DNA from: Pseudomonas lutea | GTDB taxonomy: Bacteria > Pseudomonadota > Gammaproteobacteria > Pseudomonadales > Pseudomonadaceae | Direction of reading: 5' to 3' | Length of the DNA: 64,000 nucleotides | Assembly (NCBI RefSeq): GCF_000759445.1 | Contig: NZ_JRMB01000004.1 | Coordinates: forward strand, 62,001 to 126,000 | Part shown: piece after piece, positions 35,465 to 44,665 of the stretch | How positions within the stretch are numbered: position 1 is the first letter of the stretch | Layout: the number at the start of each line of letters is the position of its first letter | Notes under the pieces: model-generated | Database searches by the model: none | The model's input: the letters and a program-made list of their open reading frames with translations, nothing else | What the model was told of the DNA's origin: nothing | Program-made: the position numbers and the translations under genes

Positions 35465-35920
35465 TTAGAACTTCAACGGCACCCGGCCGGAGTTTGAGTT
35501 CAGAGTACCTGTGCTCTCGCGCACGACTTCCTTCGGCTTGTACGCGCAGTAACCAGGGCGTGGGCCGATTTTCGGGTGGTTGCGGCAAGTGTCAGGGCGC
35601 TTGTCGTAGATGGTGCACAGGCGGCTTTTACGGTCCAGATACAGGCAGTCGTTGTTGCTCATGCGCTGCAAGGTAAAAATCCCGGACTTCTGATTGAAGC
35701 GCTCGACGACCCCTTCCTTCTGCAGGCGCTTGGCGATGTTCTTGGGATTGTCCCCCTGCTCGAACTCGTCAACGATGCCAATGCGGATCAGGTCCTTGAT
35801 CTTCACTTCAACCGGCAGCGTGCAGCAACTGGAGATGCAGCCTCCGCACATGTAGCTGGAGTATTTCTGCCAGGTCTCGATGCGGTCGAGTTCTGCAGCG
35901 GCGATCAAGGTGGGTTTCAT
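35465..35920 (-). CDS. YkgJ-family cysteine cluster protein
   Basis: This 151-residue cytoplasmic protein has a conserved cysteine set: CGGCISSCC near residue 25, then CLYLDRKSRLCTIYDKRP and CRNHP near 110-140, the pattern of the YkgJ/UPF0153 family, thought to bind zinc or an iron-sulfur cluster. Its function is not established. It has no obvious operon partner. Confidence 0.88.
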   Translation of the reverse strand: MKPTLIAAAELDRIETWQKYSSYMCGGCISSCCTLPVEVKIKDLIRIGIVDEFEQGDNPKNIAKRLQKEGVVERFNQKSGIFTLQRMSNNDCLYLDRKSRLCTIYDKRPDTCRNHPKIGPRPGYCAYKPKEVVRESTGTLNSNSGRVPLKF

Positions 35921-36041
35921 GGGTCTGTGCTTCCGGGTGTATCGGGCGCGCGATCATACCGGTCCGCGCGCGTTTCCCCTACCGCAAAAACAAGCGATGC
36001 GACTGTCGGCTGTTACTTGGGCGATCTGTGATGACGTTTGT

Positions 36042-37427
36042 TCAGATGAGCACGGTGTTTGCCAGCGCCTCGATTTGCTCCTGACGCTCCGTCTGGTTGA
36101 GCTTTGCGCCCGGGTTCAAGGATGACCATTGCGGGTGTGCCCTGGCTTTATGCAGCGCCTCCGGCAGTTTGCCTTCGCGCCAGGTCTTGTCCTGTGGAGC
36201 GGTCAGCTTGATGCTCTCCATGGCGGCATGCCCACGCACTTCGAGCGCTTGCAGCAGCAGCCGCTGGCGCAGAGCCAGTAATCTCAGCACTGCGTCGTCA
36301 ACGGTCAGTTCGCGTTGGCCCTTGAGTTTGCCCATCAGCCGGCCGCCATAGCTGCGCGCCGTTTGCAGGGCGCCGCCGGCAATTGCGCCGACCAATGCCG
36401 CTGCGCCCAAGGTGATGCCGCCGACCAGCAGGTCAACGCCTGCGCCAGCCGCCGCCCCCGCAGCAATGCCGCCGCCCACTCGAACGCCGAGCAGCTTAAG
36501 GGTTTCAGGGTTGAACAGGTCGTCGCCCCAGCGCCCATCCAGCAGTGGCAGGTCGCTGGCTGAGGCGTCTTCACGACGAAACCCGTAAAGCTTGAGCAGC
36601 GACTCGACGCAACGCTGCTCCCGCTGCCGCACGGCTTTGCGCAGATCAGCAATGGCGGCCTCGACCAGGCCATTCTCGGTGGTGACGCTTCTGCGACAGG
36701 CGGCGCAGTCCAGCAACAGCTCGGCGATCAGCCTTGCCGCGCTCAGCCGCCGGGCTTCACGCTGGGCCTGCTGAACGGCAATAAGACGCTCAAGCCGCCC
36801 CCGTGAGGTTTCCAGCAACAGAGCAAGGCTTTCATACAAACGGCGCTCGCCGTCTTCCGGTGGCGCAACGCTGTCGAACCGCACCAATGCGTGCAGGCCC
36901 AGACGAGCCAGGGCTTCCCGCCAGTCCGGTTCGCGCTGTTGCGGGCTGGTGACGAAGTTAAGCACCGGCAGCAGAGGCTTGCCGCAGCTGGCGAGTACGG
37001 CCAGTTCGTCGCGATACTTGGCCAACACCGGCTCGCGCGCGTCGATGACGTACAACCCAGCGTCCGACGCGAGCAACTGGCGAAGCACTTTTGCTTCCTG
37101 CTCAAAACGCTGGCGCGCTTCGCTCCCCTCAAGAAAGCGCCCAAGCCGCGCCGGACCGTCGAGCCGTTCGCCGGGCCTGTCCAGGCGTTCAAGGTAATCG
37201 AGCAGAGCGATGGCGTCCTCAAGCCCTGGCGTATCGTACAGCTCCAGCAGTGCCTCGCCGTCAACCGACAAGCGTGCGCCTTCAACGTGTCGCGTGGTGC
37301 TCGGGCGGTGGGAGACTTCACCAAAGCCGACATCGCGTGTCAGCGTGCGCAGCAGTGAAGTCTTGCCGACGTTGGTATGGCCGACCACGGCCAGTTTCAG
37401 GGGGCGAACAGTGTCCTTGTCAGTCAT
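36042..37427 (-). CDS. GTPase with DUF3482 C-terminal domain
   Basis: This is a 461-residue P-loop GTPase. G1 is GHTNVGKTS (about 16-24), the switch segment contains STTRHVEG, G3 is YDTPGLED and a possible G4 is VLNFVTSP. The C-terminal DUF3482 part contains a Gly/Ala-rich stretch (GGGIAAGAAAGAGVDLLVGG and on) that could insert in or associate with a membrane. The start overlaps the DUF2868 gene by 8 bp, so the two are probably made together. Function unknown. Confidence 0.88.
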   Translation of the reverse strand: MTDKDTVRPLKLAVVGHTNVGKTSLLRTLTRDVGFGEVSHRPSTTRHVEGARLSVDGEALLELYDTPGLEDAIALLDYLERLDRPGERLDGPARLGRFLEGSEARQRFEQEAKVLRQLLASDAGLYVIDAREPVLAKYRDELAVLASCGKPLLPVLNFVTSPQQREPDWREALARLGLHALVRFDSVAPPEDGERRLYESLALLLETSRGRLERLIAVQQAQREARRLSAARLIAELLLDCAACRRSVTTENGLVEAAIADLRKAVRQREQRCVESLLKLYGFRREDASASDLPLLDGRWGDDLFNPETLKLLGVRVGGGIAAGAAAGAGVDLLVGGITLGAAALVGAIAGGALQTARSYGGRLMGKLKGQRELTVDDAVLRLLALRQRLLLQALEVRGHAAMESIKLTAPQDKTWREGKLPEALHKARAHPQWSSLNPGAKLNQTERQEQIEALANTVLI

Positions 37428-38799
37428 GTCCGCTCTCCAGCCAGGTCAATGGCGCGCTGTCGGTCCAGTTCAGTTCGAGCTGCTGCAACCCACTGTGCCA
37501 GTCATCCACTCGGTCGGCGTCCAGTATTTGTCCCGCGGGCGCAGGCAGTAGCCAGATGCGCGTCGCTGTCGCGCAACGCGCCAACTCTGCGATCAATGCC
37601 AGGCTGCCGCGGTCCGGGGAGCGACGCGGGTCGCACGCGATGACAAGGCGGGCAGGCGGGAAGCGTGTCAGCTGGTCGAGCAGCGTGCGCCGCGATTCGC
37701 GCGAGTCGAGAACGCCAGCGTCGGTCACGTTTTCAGGAAGCGCGGGCGGCCAGGGCTGTTGATTATCCAGTTCGATGGCGAGCAGCAGCGCGCCTTGACT
37801 CTGACTTGCCGCCGGACCGGTCTGCACCGCGTGAAGCTGCGCCGGGGCAGCATCATTGATGCCCAGCCGTTCGCTGCTTGGCATCAGACGCTCGCGTAAC
37901 TCGACATAGCCGGGGTGGTTCAGATCAAGGGCCAATGCACGGCAGCCGACATGCCAACGCACATAGCACAGCACGGTCAGGATCAGGCGCGGCAGGATGC
38001 CGAAAACCATGAGCACGCCGACCAACCATCCTGCCCATGCCTGACGCGCGTTTTCGATAGACAGCGCACTGTCGCCGCTGGCGCGAATCATGGCCTCGGT
38101 CGGCACGCTGAAGCCCAGCAACGAAGGAATCGCTCCCAGGCCTCGGGTCAGGCTGACAAAAGTGTCACTGCCTAGAATGGTGGTTTCCCAGACGAAGCCG
38201 TAGCGCCGGGTGGCCATCAGTAAAACCATGATCGTCAAAGCGCTGAGCAAGGCCAGCAGCCAGAGACCATTGACGCACGTGCCCAACAACCAGCGATTCA
38301 GGCGCTTGCGCTGCAACAGCAGAATCAGCGCGGGGGCCAGTTGTGCCGCCTGTGCATCGCGCGCCAGCTTCTCGCTGAGCCACAGCCAGAGTCGACCAAG
38401 GCCGGCCGTGCTTTTGCCGGCGAAAAGCACGCCGCTTATCCAGCTCATCAGCAAGATCAGATTGAGGCCGAGCAAACTGCCTAAGGCCCAGAACACATTG
38501 ACGGGCGCCTGTCCGTCGCCCAATGCGGCGAAAGCCAGTCCGGCGCCGCTGAACACCGCGAACACCGCCAGCCCGATCAACGCCAGGCGCGCGCCTTGTT
38601 TCCAGTGATGCAGTGCCTTGCGCATGCCGTCACGTTCGGCAAGCCACAGGGCACGGTGTTTGATCCGGGTTTGCAGGTCGCCGCCGCTTGCACGCGCACG
38701 GCGGTTGGCTTCTTCATCGTCGAGCACGCCCGCGTGTTCTTCGCGCAGGCGTACGGCTTCGGTCAGCCAGAGTTCGTCAAGGGGAGTCAGTGCAGTCAC
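37420..38799 (-). CDS. DUF2868 membrane protein
   Basis: This 459-residue membrane protein of unknown function has a cytoplasmic N terminus of about 75 residues, then hydrophobic helices near 75-95, 105-130, 175-200 and 260-285, and a soluble C-terminal domain with several Trp and an Arg-rich part (LVIACDPRRSPDRGSLAL). The start is GTG at 38799. It overlaps the GTPase gene; in Pseudomonas and related bacteria the two families usually occur as a pair, so a membrane GTPase module is likely. Confidence 0.85.
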   Translation of the reverse strand: MTALTPLDELWLTEAVRLREEHAGVLDDEEANRRARASGGDLQTRIKHRALWLAERDGMRKALHHWKQGARLALIGLAVFAVFSGAGLAFAALGDGQAPVNVFWALGSLLGLNLILLMSWISGVLFAGKSTAGLGRLWLWLSEKLARDAQAAQLAPALILLLQRKRLNRWLLGTCVNGLWLLALLSALTIMVLLMATRRYGFVWETTILGSDTFVSLTRGLGAIPSLLGFSVPTEAMIRASGDSALSIENARQAWAGWLVGVLMVFGILPRLILTVLCYVRWHVGCRALALDLNHPGYVELRERLMPSSERLGINDAAPAQLHAVQTGPAASQSQGALLLAIELDNQQPWPPALPENVTDAGVLDSRESRRTLLDQLTRFPPARLVIACDPRRSPDRGSLALIAELARCATATRIWLLPAPAGQILDADRVDDWHSGLQQLELNWTDSAPLTWLESGHD

Positions 38800-38931
38800 G
38801 CGGCGTCTCGTCGGTAAAATCGTAGGTCAGCATAACCGGTGTGGCTGCCGTCGGGCAGCGAGCGGGTTTGGTCCTTGGACCGCGCGGCAAGCGAATGTGC
38901 TGGGGCAGGGTGGTCTGATATCCTCGCCGGC

Positions 38932-39444
38932 ATGAAAAAACATCTCCCTCTGAGCCTGATCGCCGCACTCGCTGAAAACCGGGTCATCGGCATCGACAAT
39001 TCCATGCCTTGGCACTTGCCAGGGGACTTCAAGTATTTCAAAGCAACCACCCTCGGCAAGCCGATCATCATGGGTCGCAAGACCTGGGATTCCCTGGGCC
39101 GTCCGTTGCCGGGCCGGTTGAATCTGGTGGTCACACGCCAGCAGGATTTGCAGCTTGAAGGCGCCGAAGTCTTTACCTCTCTGGACGCGGCAGTGCATCG
39201 CGCTGAGGAGTGGGCGCGCCAGCAAGGGGTCAGCGAAGTGATGCTGATCGGCGGCGCACAACTTTATGGCCAAGCCCTCGAGCGCGCTGACCGCCTGTAC
39301 CTCACCCGCGTGGCGCTGAGTCCCGAAGGCGATGCGTGGTTTCCGGAGTTTGACGAGGGGCAGTGGACGCTGGTGTCGAACACAGAGAACCCTGCGCTCG
39401 CCGATAAGCCTGCCTACAGTTTCGAGGTTTGGGAGCGAATCTGA
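38932..39444 (+). CDS. folA: Dihydrofolate reductase
   Basis: This enzyme reduces dihydrofolate to tetrahydrofolate with NADPH and is the trimethoprim target. From ATG 38932 it is 170 residues. The conserved N-terminal part is LIAALAENRVIGIDNSMPWH, with LPGDFKYFK; the NADPH-binding segment is IIMGRKTWDSLGRPLPGR and the central VMLIGGAQLYGQAL fits the family. The frame is open for 31 codons upstream but those do not match DHFR. It is divergent from the DUF2868 gene. Confidence 0.96.
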   Translation: MKKHLPLSLIAALAENRVIGIDNSMPWHLPGDFKYFKATTLGKPIIMGRKTWDSLGRPLPGRLNLVVTRQQDLQLEGAEVFTSLDAAVHRAEEWARQQGVSEVMLIGGAQLYGQALERADRLYLTRVALSPEGDAWFPEFDEGQWTLVSNTENPALADKPAYSFEVWERI

Positions 39445-39756
39445 TATCGCGATCGCTATCGCAAGCAAGCTCACTCCTACAGAGGAACGCGGTCAACTGT
39501 AGGAGCGCGCTTGCCCGCGAATGCGTGGAATCTGCCATCCATCAAGTTGCCTGAAACGGCGGGTTCGCCAGCAAGCCGGCTCCTACCGATGTGCAAATGG
39601 TCAGCCCTGTCACAAAAACGTCGTTTTTACGTCATCTGGCGCGAATGGCGATTCCAGTGACGCCCTCGGAACGGACGCGGTCGCTGACGCATCAAACTTG
39701 TAACGGCTTTTTGCTACGGTCCTTCTTCGAACCAACAACCGGGGAGCGGACCTACT
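39445..39756. repeat. Intergenic REP mosaic before pchP
   Basis: Three REP units of two kinds are packed in 39460-39586: a half-unit ending AAGCTCACTCCTAC, the unit TGTAGGAGCGCGCTTGCCCG, and the unit TTCGCCAGCAAGCCGGCTCC. The remaining ~170 bp to pchP is probably its promoter region; I see no clear -35/-10 or sigma-54 element. Confidence 0.75.
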
Positions 39757-40812
39757 ATGAAACTTGCGCCAACATTGCTGGCCGCTGCGATTTATCTGTG
39801 CTGTGCCACTCAAGTGTCTGCCACCGAGCTGACCCACTGGCCCGCGCCTGCGGCCAAGCAGCTCAACGCGATGATTGCGGCCAATGCCAACAAAGGTAAC
39901 TTCGCCGTTTTCGACATGGACAACACCAGCTACCGCTACGACCTGGAAGAGTCTCTGCTGCCGTTCATGGAAAACAAAGGGCTGATCACCCGCGATTCGC
40001 TCGATCCCTCTCTCAAGCTCATCCCGTTCAAGGACACCGCTGACCATAAGGAAAGCCTGTTCAGCTACTACTACCGGCTCTGTGAAATCGACGACATGGT
40101 CTGTTACCCATGGGTTGCGCAGGTGTTCTCCGGCTTTACCCTCCAGGAGCTCAAAGGGTATGTCGACGAGTTGATGGCATCGGGCAAGCCGGTGCCGAGC
40201 ACGTATTACGAAGGCGACGTGGTCAAGACCATCGAAGTGCAGCCGCCCAAGGTCTTCACCGGCCAGGCCGAGCTGTACAACAAGCTGATGGAGAACGGCA
40301 TCGAGGTGTATGTGATGACGGCGGCGTCGGAGGAACTGGTGCGCATGGTCGCCGCCGATCCCAAGTACGGCTACAACGTGAAGCCGCAGAACGTCATCGG
40401 TGTGACCACGCTGCTGAAGAACCGTCAGACGGGTGAGCTGACCACTGCACGCAAGCAGATCACTGCGGGCAAATACGATGAGAAAGCCAACCTCGGGCTT
40501 GAGCTGACGCCTTACCTGTGGACGCCGGCGACCTGGATGGCAGGCAAGCAGGCCGCGATTCTCACCTATATCGATCAGTGGAAAAAACCGGTTCTGGTGG
40601 GCGGCGATACACCTTCCAGCGATGGCTATATGCTTTTTCACAGTGTCGACGTCAGCAAGGGCGGCGTTCACCTGTGGGTCAATCGCAAGGACAAGTACAT
40701 GACCCAGCTCAGCGGCATGATGAAAACCAACGCCGAGGCTCAGGCCAAAGAGGGCCTGCCGGTAACGGCAGACAAAAACTGGGTGATCGTCAAACCGGAA
40801 GAGATTCAGTAA
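39757..40812 (+). CDS. pchP: Phosphorylcholine phosphatase (periplasmic, HAD family)
   Basis: This enzyme releases choline and phosphate from phosphorylcholine in the periplasm, supplying choline for uptake. The 351-residue product has a signal peptide (cleavage near VSA-TE, residue 22-23). HAD motifs match P. aeruginosa PchP: motif I DMDNT at 53-57, motif II Thr/Ser in VMTAASEE (186-193), a lysine at 264 and motif IV Asp284/Asp289 in GGDTPSSDG. Choline transporter betT is about 19 kb away. The RBS is GGGGAGCGG upstream of ATG 39757. Confidence 0.92.
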   Translation: MKLAPTLLAAAIYLCCATQVSATELTHWPAPAAKQLNAMIAANANKGNFAVFDMDNTSYRYDLEESLLPFMENKGLITRDSLDPSLKLIPFKDTADHKESLFSYYYRLCEIDDMVCYPWVAQVFSGFTLQELKGYVDELMASGKPVPSTYYEGDVVKTIEVQPPKVFTGQAELYNKLMENGIEVYVMTAASEELVRMVAADPKYGYNVKPQNVIGVTTLLKNRQTGELTTARKQITAGKYDEKANLGLELTPYLWTPATWMAGKQAAILTYIDQWKKPVLVGGDTPSSDGYMLFHSVDVSKGGVHLWVNRKDKYMTQLSGMMKTNAEAQAKEGLPVTADKNWVIVKPEEIQ

Positions 40813-40855
40813 GCCGTCCCATCACGCGGCACGGGGGTTGCCGTGCCGCGCAGGG

Positions 40856-42124
40856 TCAGGCCCATAACGTGCGATACGCACCGTCGGTATCATGTTCGGC
40901 GGCCTGTTTCGCGGTATTGAAGCGTCGACCGCCCCTGGGGTCGGTTCCGTAGCCAGCGATGTACAGCCAGTTGCCCTGATTGCTGTAGACGTCGTAATCG
41001 ACCAGCTGCGCCTCGAACCACGCGGCCCCGGCGCGCCAGTCGCCCTTCAGGTCGAAAATCAGGTAACTGGCGACGATCTGGCGCATTCGGTTGGACAGGT
41101 ACCCGGTCGCCGCTAATTCCCGCATACCGGCGTCAATCAACGCCTCTCCGGTCTCACCCCGACACCAGCGCGCAAACCCCTGTGGGTTGTGGCCCGGTTC
41201 GCTGCTGCCCTTCAGGCCGCTGGCGCGGTACAGCAGGCGACCGTATTTCAGGTGCAGCAAGCGAAAGTAATCACGCCACAACAACTCGAAATAGATCCAG
41301 TACGTGCTGTCGTTGGCGCCGTGTTCGGCCTCGAAAGCCTTCAATGCCTGATCGATCTGCGGCGCTGAAAGCGAACCACGCGCAAGCCAGGGCGAAAACT
41401 TGGTGGAGTCGTCCACAGCGCTCAAGGTGTTGCGCGTGGCTTTGTAGCTGTTCGCCAGCCCCCGGCTGAAATACTGCTGCAGGTGCTCGATGGCCGCGTG
41501 CTCGCCGCCGTGAAACGCCTGGTTCTGATAAGGAAATGCCGAGCGTGAGTCCAGAGGCGCAGGCGGTTGCAGCGTGGTCGAGTCAATGCTCACGCCATTG
41601 GGCAGCGCTGGAATAGTGGTCGGGGCCGGTATGACAGTGCGCGGCGAGGCGTGAGCTTTTTCCACAAGACGTCGAAAGCTGCTGAATACGTCAGGCAGCT
41701 CCTCGACCGCCATCGGGAGTTCATCCAGCGTAAACAGTGTCGACTGCCAGTGATCTTCCACGGTCAGTCCTGCCGCGCGGAGGGCTTGCACCTGTGCATC
41801 CTCTTCCGGCGCTGCGATGTGTTCGCAAATGATCGTATCGATACCCAAGTCGTGGGCGAGCGCGACAATGCCTGCAACGGACTCGCCCTCGATCTGCATC
41901 AGCGCGCTGCCCCGTGCGCTCAACTGCCCGGCCAGTGCGCTGACCGCAGTCTGCTCGAAATACTGGCGGTGGGCACCGATACGCTCGAATGCCCATGGCG
42001 TTGTAGTTGCCACGGGTGTGCAGTAAACCGGCAGGAGCGTGGTGGCAAGCTCACATGCATGGCTGAAGGCAGGATTGTCGGCAAGCCTGAGGTCCTGACG
42101 GAACCAGTAGATCAACGTATTCAT
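40856..42124 (-). CDS. DASH-type cryptochrome / photolyase-family flavoprotein
   Basis: This 422-residue FAD protein is of the photolyase/cryptochrome family. The N-terminal antenna-binding Rossmann domain begins LIYWFRQDLRLADNPAF. The FAD domain includes TKFSPWLARGSLSAPQI and the region ATGYLSNRMRQIVASYLIFD. The C-terminal part is GNWLYIAGYGTDPRGGRRFN. This resembles DASH cryptochromes more than class I CPD photolyase. DASH proteins repair CPDs mainly in single-stranded DNA and may signal light. It is divergent from the DUF3429 gene. Confidence 0.82.
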   Translation of the reverse strand: MNTLIYWFRQDLRLADNPAFSHACELATTLLPVYCTPVATTTPWAFERIGAHRQYFEQTAVSALAGQLSARGSALMQIEGESVAGIVALAHDLGIDTIICEHIAAPEEDAQVQALRAAGLTVEDHWQSTLFTLDELPMAVEELPDVFSSFRRLVEKAHASPRTVIPAPTTIPALPNGVSIDSTTLQPPAPLDSRSAFPYQNQAFHGGEHAAIEHLQQYFSRGLANSYKATRNTLSAVDDSTKFSPWLARGSLSAPQIDQALKAFEAEHGANDSTYWIYFELLWRDYFRLLHLKYGRLLYRASGLKGSSEPGHNPQGFARWCRGETGEALIDAGMRELAATGYLSNRMRQIVASYLIFDLKGDWRAGAAWFEAQLVDYDVYSNQGNWLYIAGYGTDPRGGRRFNTAKQAAEHDTDGAYRTLWA

Positions 42125-42267
42125 GAGGGCGGTCTCAGCGGCTATGGATCAGGCCTTGATCAGTGGGTTACAGGATGTGGCCCTTTTTCCGGCCGAGCGA
42201 AGAGAAGCTAAACAGGAATGCGCTTTTGAGCCATAGTCTTTCACGTAAATGACTGAAAGGGACTCAA

Positions 42268-42732
42268 ATGAAAGCGTCGTCGCTGTCTTCGCCGCCAAGG
42301 TACGTCGCCCTGCTGGGCTACGGTGGTCTGCTGCCGTTCGTTGGCCTGCTGTTGCTGATCCTGTTTTCAGCCCAATATCGGCCTTTCCTGACGCAAGCGC
42401 TGGTCGCTTACGGCGCCGTGATCCTGAGCTTTGTGGGCGCACTGCATTGGGGGTTCGCCATGACCCTTCAGGACCTGCATGCGGATCAGTGTCGCGAGCG
42501 GTTTATCTGGAGCGTGATACCGGCCCTGATCGCCTGGCCCGCTTTGCTCTTGCCGGCGCCTTTGGGGCTTCTGCTGTTGATTTTGGGCTTCGTCGCGCAC
42601 TACTGGCAGGATCGGCGCCTGGTGAAAGCCGCGACGTTGCCCGCCTGGTATTTACCCATGCGTTTGCGTTTGACGTTGGTCGCCAGTCTCTGCCTTCTGC
42701 TGAGTGCGATCACGGTAGCCATCGGCTCATAA
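42268..42732 (+). CDS. DUF3429 membrane protein
   Basis: This 154-residue integral membrane protein has about five hydrophobic helices (for example VALLGYGGLLPFVGLLLLIL and LVAYGAVILSFVGALHWGFA). The GALHWG motif in the second helix is characteristic of DUF3429. Function is unknown. It lies next to ilvD, convergent, as in P. aeruginosa as far as I recall. Confidence 0.85.
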   Translation: MKASSLSSPPRYVALLGYGGLLPFVGLLLLILFSAQYRPFLTQALVAYGAVILSFVGALHWGFAMTLQDLHADQCRERFIWSVIPALIAWPALLLPAPLGLLLLILGFVAHYWQDRRLVKAATLPAWYLPMRLRLTLVASLCLLLSAITVAIGS

Positions 42733-42775
42733 ATACGCTCATCTGGTGCGCAGCCCGACGAAATCGGGACAAAAA

Positions 42776-42798
42776 AACACCCCGGCATGCGGGGTGTT
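42776..42798. terminator. Bidirectional terminator between DUF3429 gene and ilvD
   Basis: The stem AACACCCCG / CGGGGTGTT with a 5-base loop has an A-run on the left (T-run for leftward ilvD transcription) and TT on the right. It lies 20 bp past the ilvD stop. Confidence 0.9.
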
Positions 42799-42817
42799 TT
42801 CAGCTACGCAAGGATGC

Positions 42818-44665
42818 TTACGGCATCAGCTTGTCGAGCATCGCCTTGTCACGCACCGCTCCCTTGTCGGCGCTGGTGGCCAACAGGGCATAGGCCTTGA
42901 GGGCGGTGGTCACTTTGCGAGGGCGTGACTCAACCGGCTTCCAGCCTTTCTTTTCCTGCTCGGCGCGACGTTCAGCCATTTCCGCGTCGTCGATCATCAG
43001 GTTGATCGAGCGATTGGGAATGTCGATCAGCACCTTGTCGCCGTCACGAACCAGACCGATTGCACCGCCCGCCGCTGCTTCAGGAGAGGCGTGGCCAATG
43101 GAAAGGCCAGAGGTCCCGCCCGAGAAGCGCCCATCGGTCAGCAGCGCGCACGCTTTGCCCAGGCCTTTGGACTTCAGGTAAGACGTCGGGTACAGCATTT
43201 CCTGCATCCCCGGGCCGCCTTTCGGGCCTTCGTAACGAATGATCACGATGTCGCCGGCCTTCACTTCGTCAGCCAGAATGCCGCGCACGGCGCTGTCCTG
43301 ACTTTCGAAAATCTTGGCGTTGCCTTCGAACACGTGAATCGACTCGTCGACGCCGGCGGTTTTCACCACGCAGCCGTCGAGTGCGATGTTGCCGTACAAC
43401 ACGGCCAGGCCGCCTTCCTGTGAGTAAGCATGCTCGACACTGCGGATGCAGCCGTTCTCGCGATCGTCGTCCAGCGTTTCCCAGCGGGTCGACTGACTAA
43501 AGGCCGTTTGCGTCGGGATACCTGCAGGGCCAGCCTTGAAGAAGTGGTGAACCGCTTCGTCGTCCGTCTGGGTGATGTCCCACTTGGCGATGGCTTCTTC
43601 CATCGACTTGCTGTGCACGGTCGGCAAATCCGTGTGCAGCAAACCGCCACGGGCCAGCGAGCCCAGAATGCTGAAGATACCGCCGGCGCGGTGAACGTCT
43701 TCCATGTGGTACTTCTGGATGTTCGGCGCGACTTTGCACAGTTGCGGTACGCGGCGTGACAGGCGGTCGATGTCGCGCAAGTCGAACGGGATCTCGGCTT
43801 CCTGGGCGGCAGCCAGCAAGTGCAGGATGGTGTTGGTCGAACCGCCCATGGCGATGTCGAGGGTCATCGCGTTTTCGAACGCCTTGAAGTTGGCGATATT
43901 GCGCGGCAGAACCGAGTCGTCGTTGTCGCGGTAGTAGGTTTTGCACAGGTCTACGATGGTGCGGCCGGCCTGCAGGAACAGCTGCTCGCGGTCAGAGTGG
44001 GTCGCCAGCGTGGAACCGTTGCCTGGCAGTGCAAGGCCCAGGGCTTCGGTGAGGCAGTTCATCGAGTTGGCGGTAAACATCCCCGAGCACGAGCCACATG
44101 TCGGGCATGCACTGCGCTCGTATTCGGCGACTTTCTCGTCCGAGGCGGTGGAGTCCGCAGCGATGACCATGGCGTCGACCAGGTCCAGACCATGGCTGGC
44201 GAGCTTGGTCTTGCCGGCTTCCATCGGGCCACCGGAAACGAAGATCACCGGGATGTTCAGGCGCAACGCAGCCATCAACATACCGGGGGTGATCTTGTCG
44301 CAGTTGGAGATACAGACAATGGCGTCGGCACAGTGGGCATTGACCATGTACTCGACCGAGTCGGCAATGATCTCGCGGCTGGGCAGCGAATACAGCATGC
44401 CGTCATGGCCCATGGCGATGCCGTCATCCACGGCAATGGTGTTGAATTCCTTGGCCACGCCGCCAGCTCGTTCGATCTCGCGCGCGACCAGTTGGCCGAG
44501 GTCCTTGAGGTGGACGTGGCCTGGCACGAACTGGGTAAACGAGTTGGCGATGGCGATGATCGGTTTTTTGAAATCTTCGTCCTTCATGCCCGTGGCACGC
44601 CACAAGGCGCGCGCGCCGGCCATATTGCGGCCGTGGGTGGACGTTTTCGAACGGTAATCAGGCAT
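42818..44665 (-). CDS. ilvD: Dihydroxy-acid dehydratase
   Basis: This iron-sulfur enzyme dehydrates 2,3-dihydroxy-isovalerate and -methylvalerate, the third step of valine and isoleucine synthesis. The 615 residues include the family start [20 protein letters not shown], cluster cysteines in [15 protein letters not shown] and [16 protein letters not shown], and the C-terminal [18 protein letters not shown]. Length matches gamma-proteobacterial IlvD (612-616). It is a single-gene unit with a strong terminator. Confidence 0.97.
   Translation of the reverse strand: MPDYRSKTSTHGRNMAGARALWRATGMKDEDFKKPIIAIANSFTQFVPGHVHLKDLGQLVAREIERAGGVAKEFNTIAVDDGIAMGHDGMLYSLPSREIIADSVEYMVNAHCADAIVCISNCDKITPGMLMAALRLNIPVIFVSGGPMEAGKTKLASHGLDLVDAMVIAADSTASDEKVAEYERSACPTCGSCSGMFTANSMNCLTEALGLALPGNGSTLATHSDREQLFLQAGRTIVDLCKTYYRDNDDSVLPRNIANFKAFENAMTLDIAMGGSTNTILHLLAAAQEAEIPFDLRDIDRLSRRVPQLCKVAPNIQKYHMEDVHRAGGIFSILGSLARGGLLHTDLPTVHSKSMEEAIAKWDITQTDDEAVHHFFKAGPAGIPTQTAFSQSTRWETLDDDRENGCIRSVEHAYSQEGGLAVLYGNIALDGCVVKTAGVDESIHVFEGNAKIFESQDSAVRGILADEVKAGDIVIIRYEGPKGGPGMQEMLYPTSYLKSKGLGKACALLTDGRFSGGTSGLSIGHASPEAAAGGAIGLVRDGDKVLIDIPNRSINLMIDDAEMAERRAEQEKKGWKPVESRPRKVTTALKAYALLATSADKGAVRDKAMLDKLMP

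Noticed and set aside
42249..42893. Alternative 214-codon frame over the DUF3429 gene
   Set aside because: It crosses the bidirectional terminator and the ilvD 3' end, while the DUF3429 frame has clear membrane helices and the GALHWG motif.
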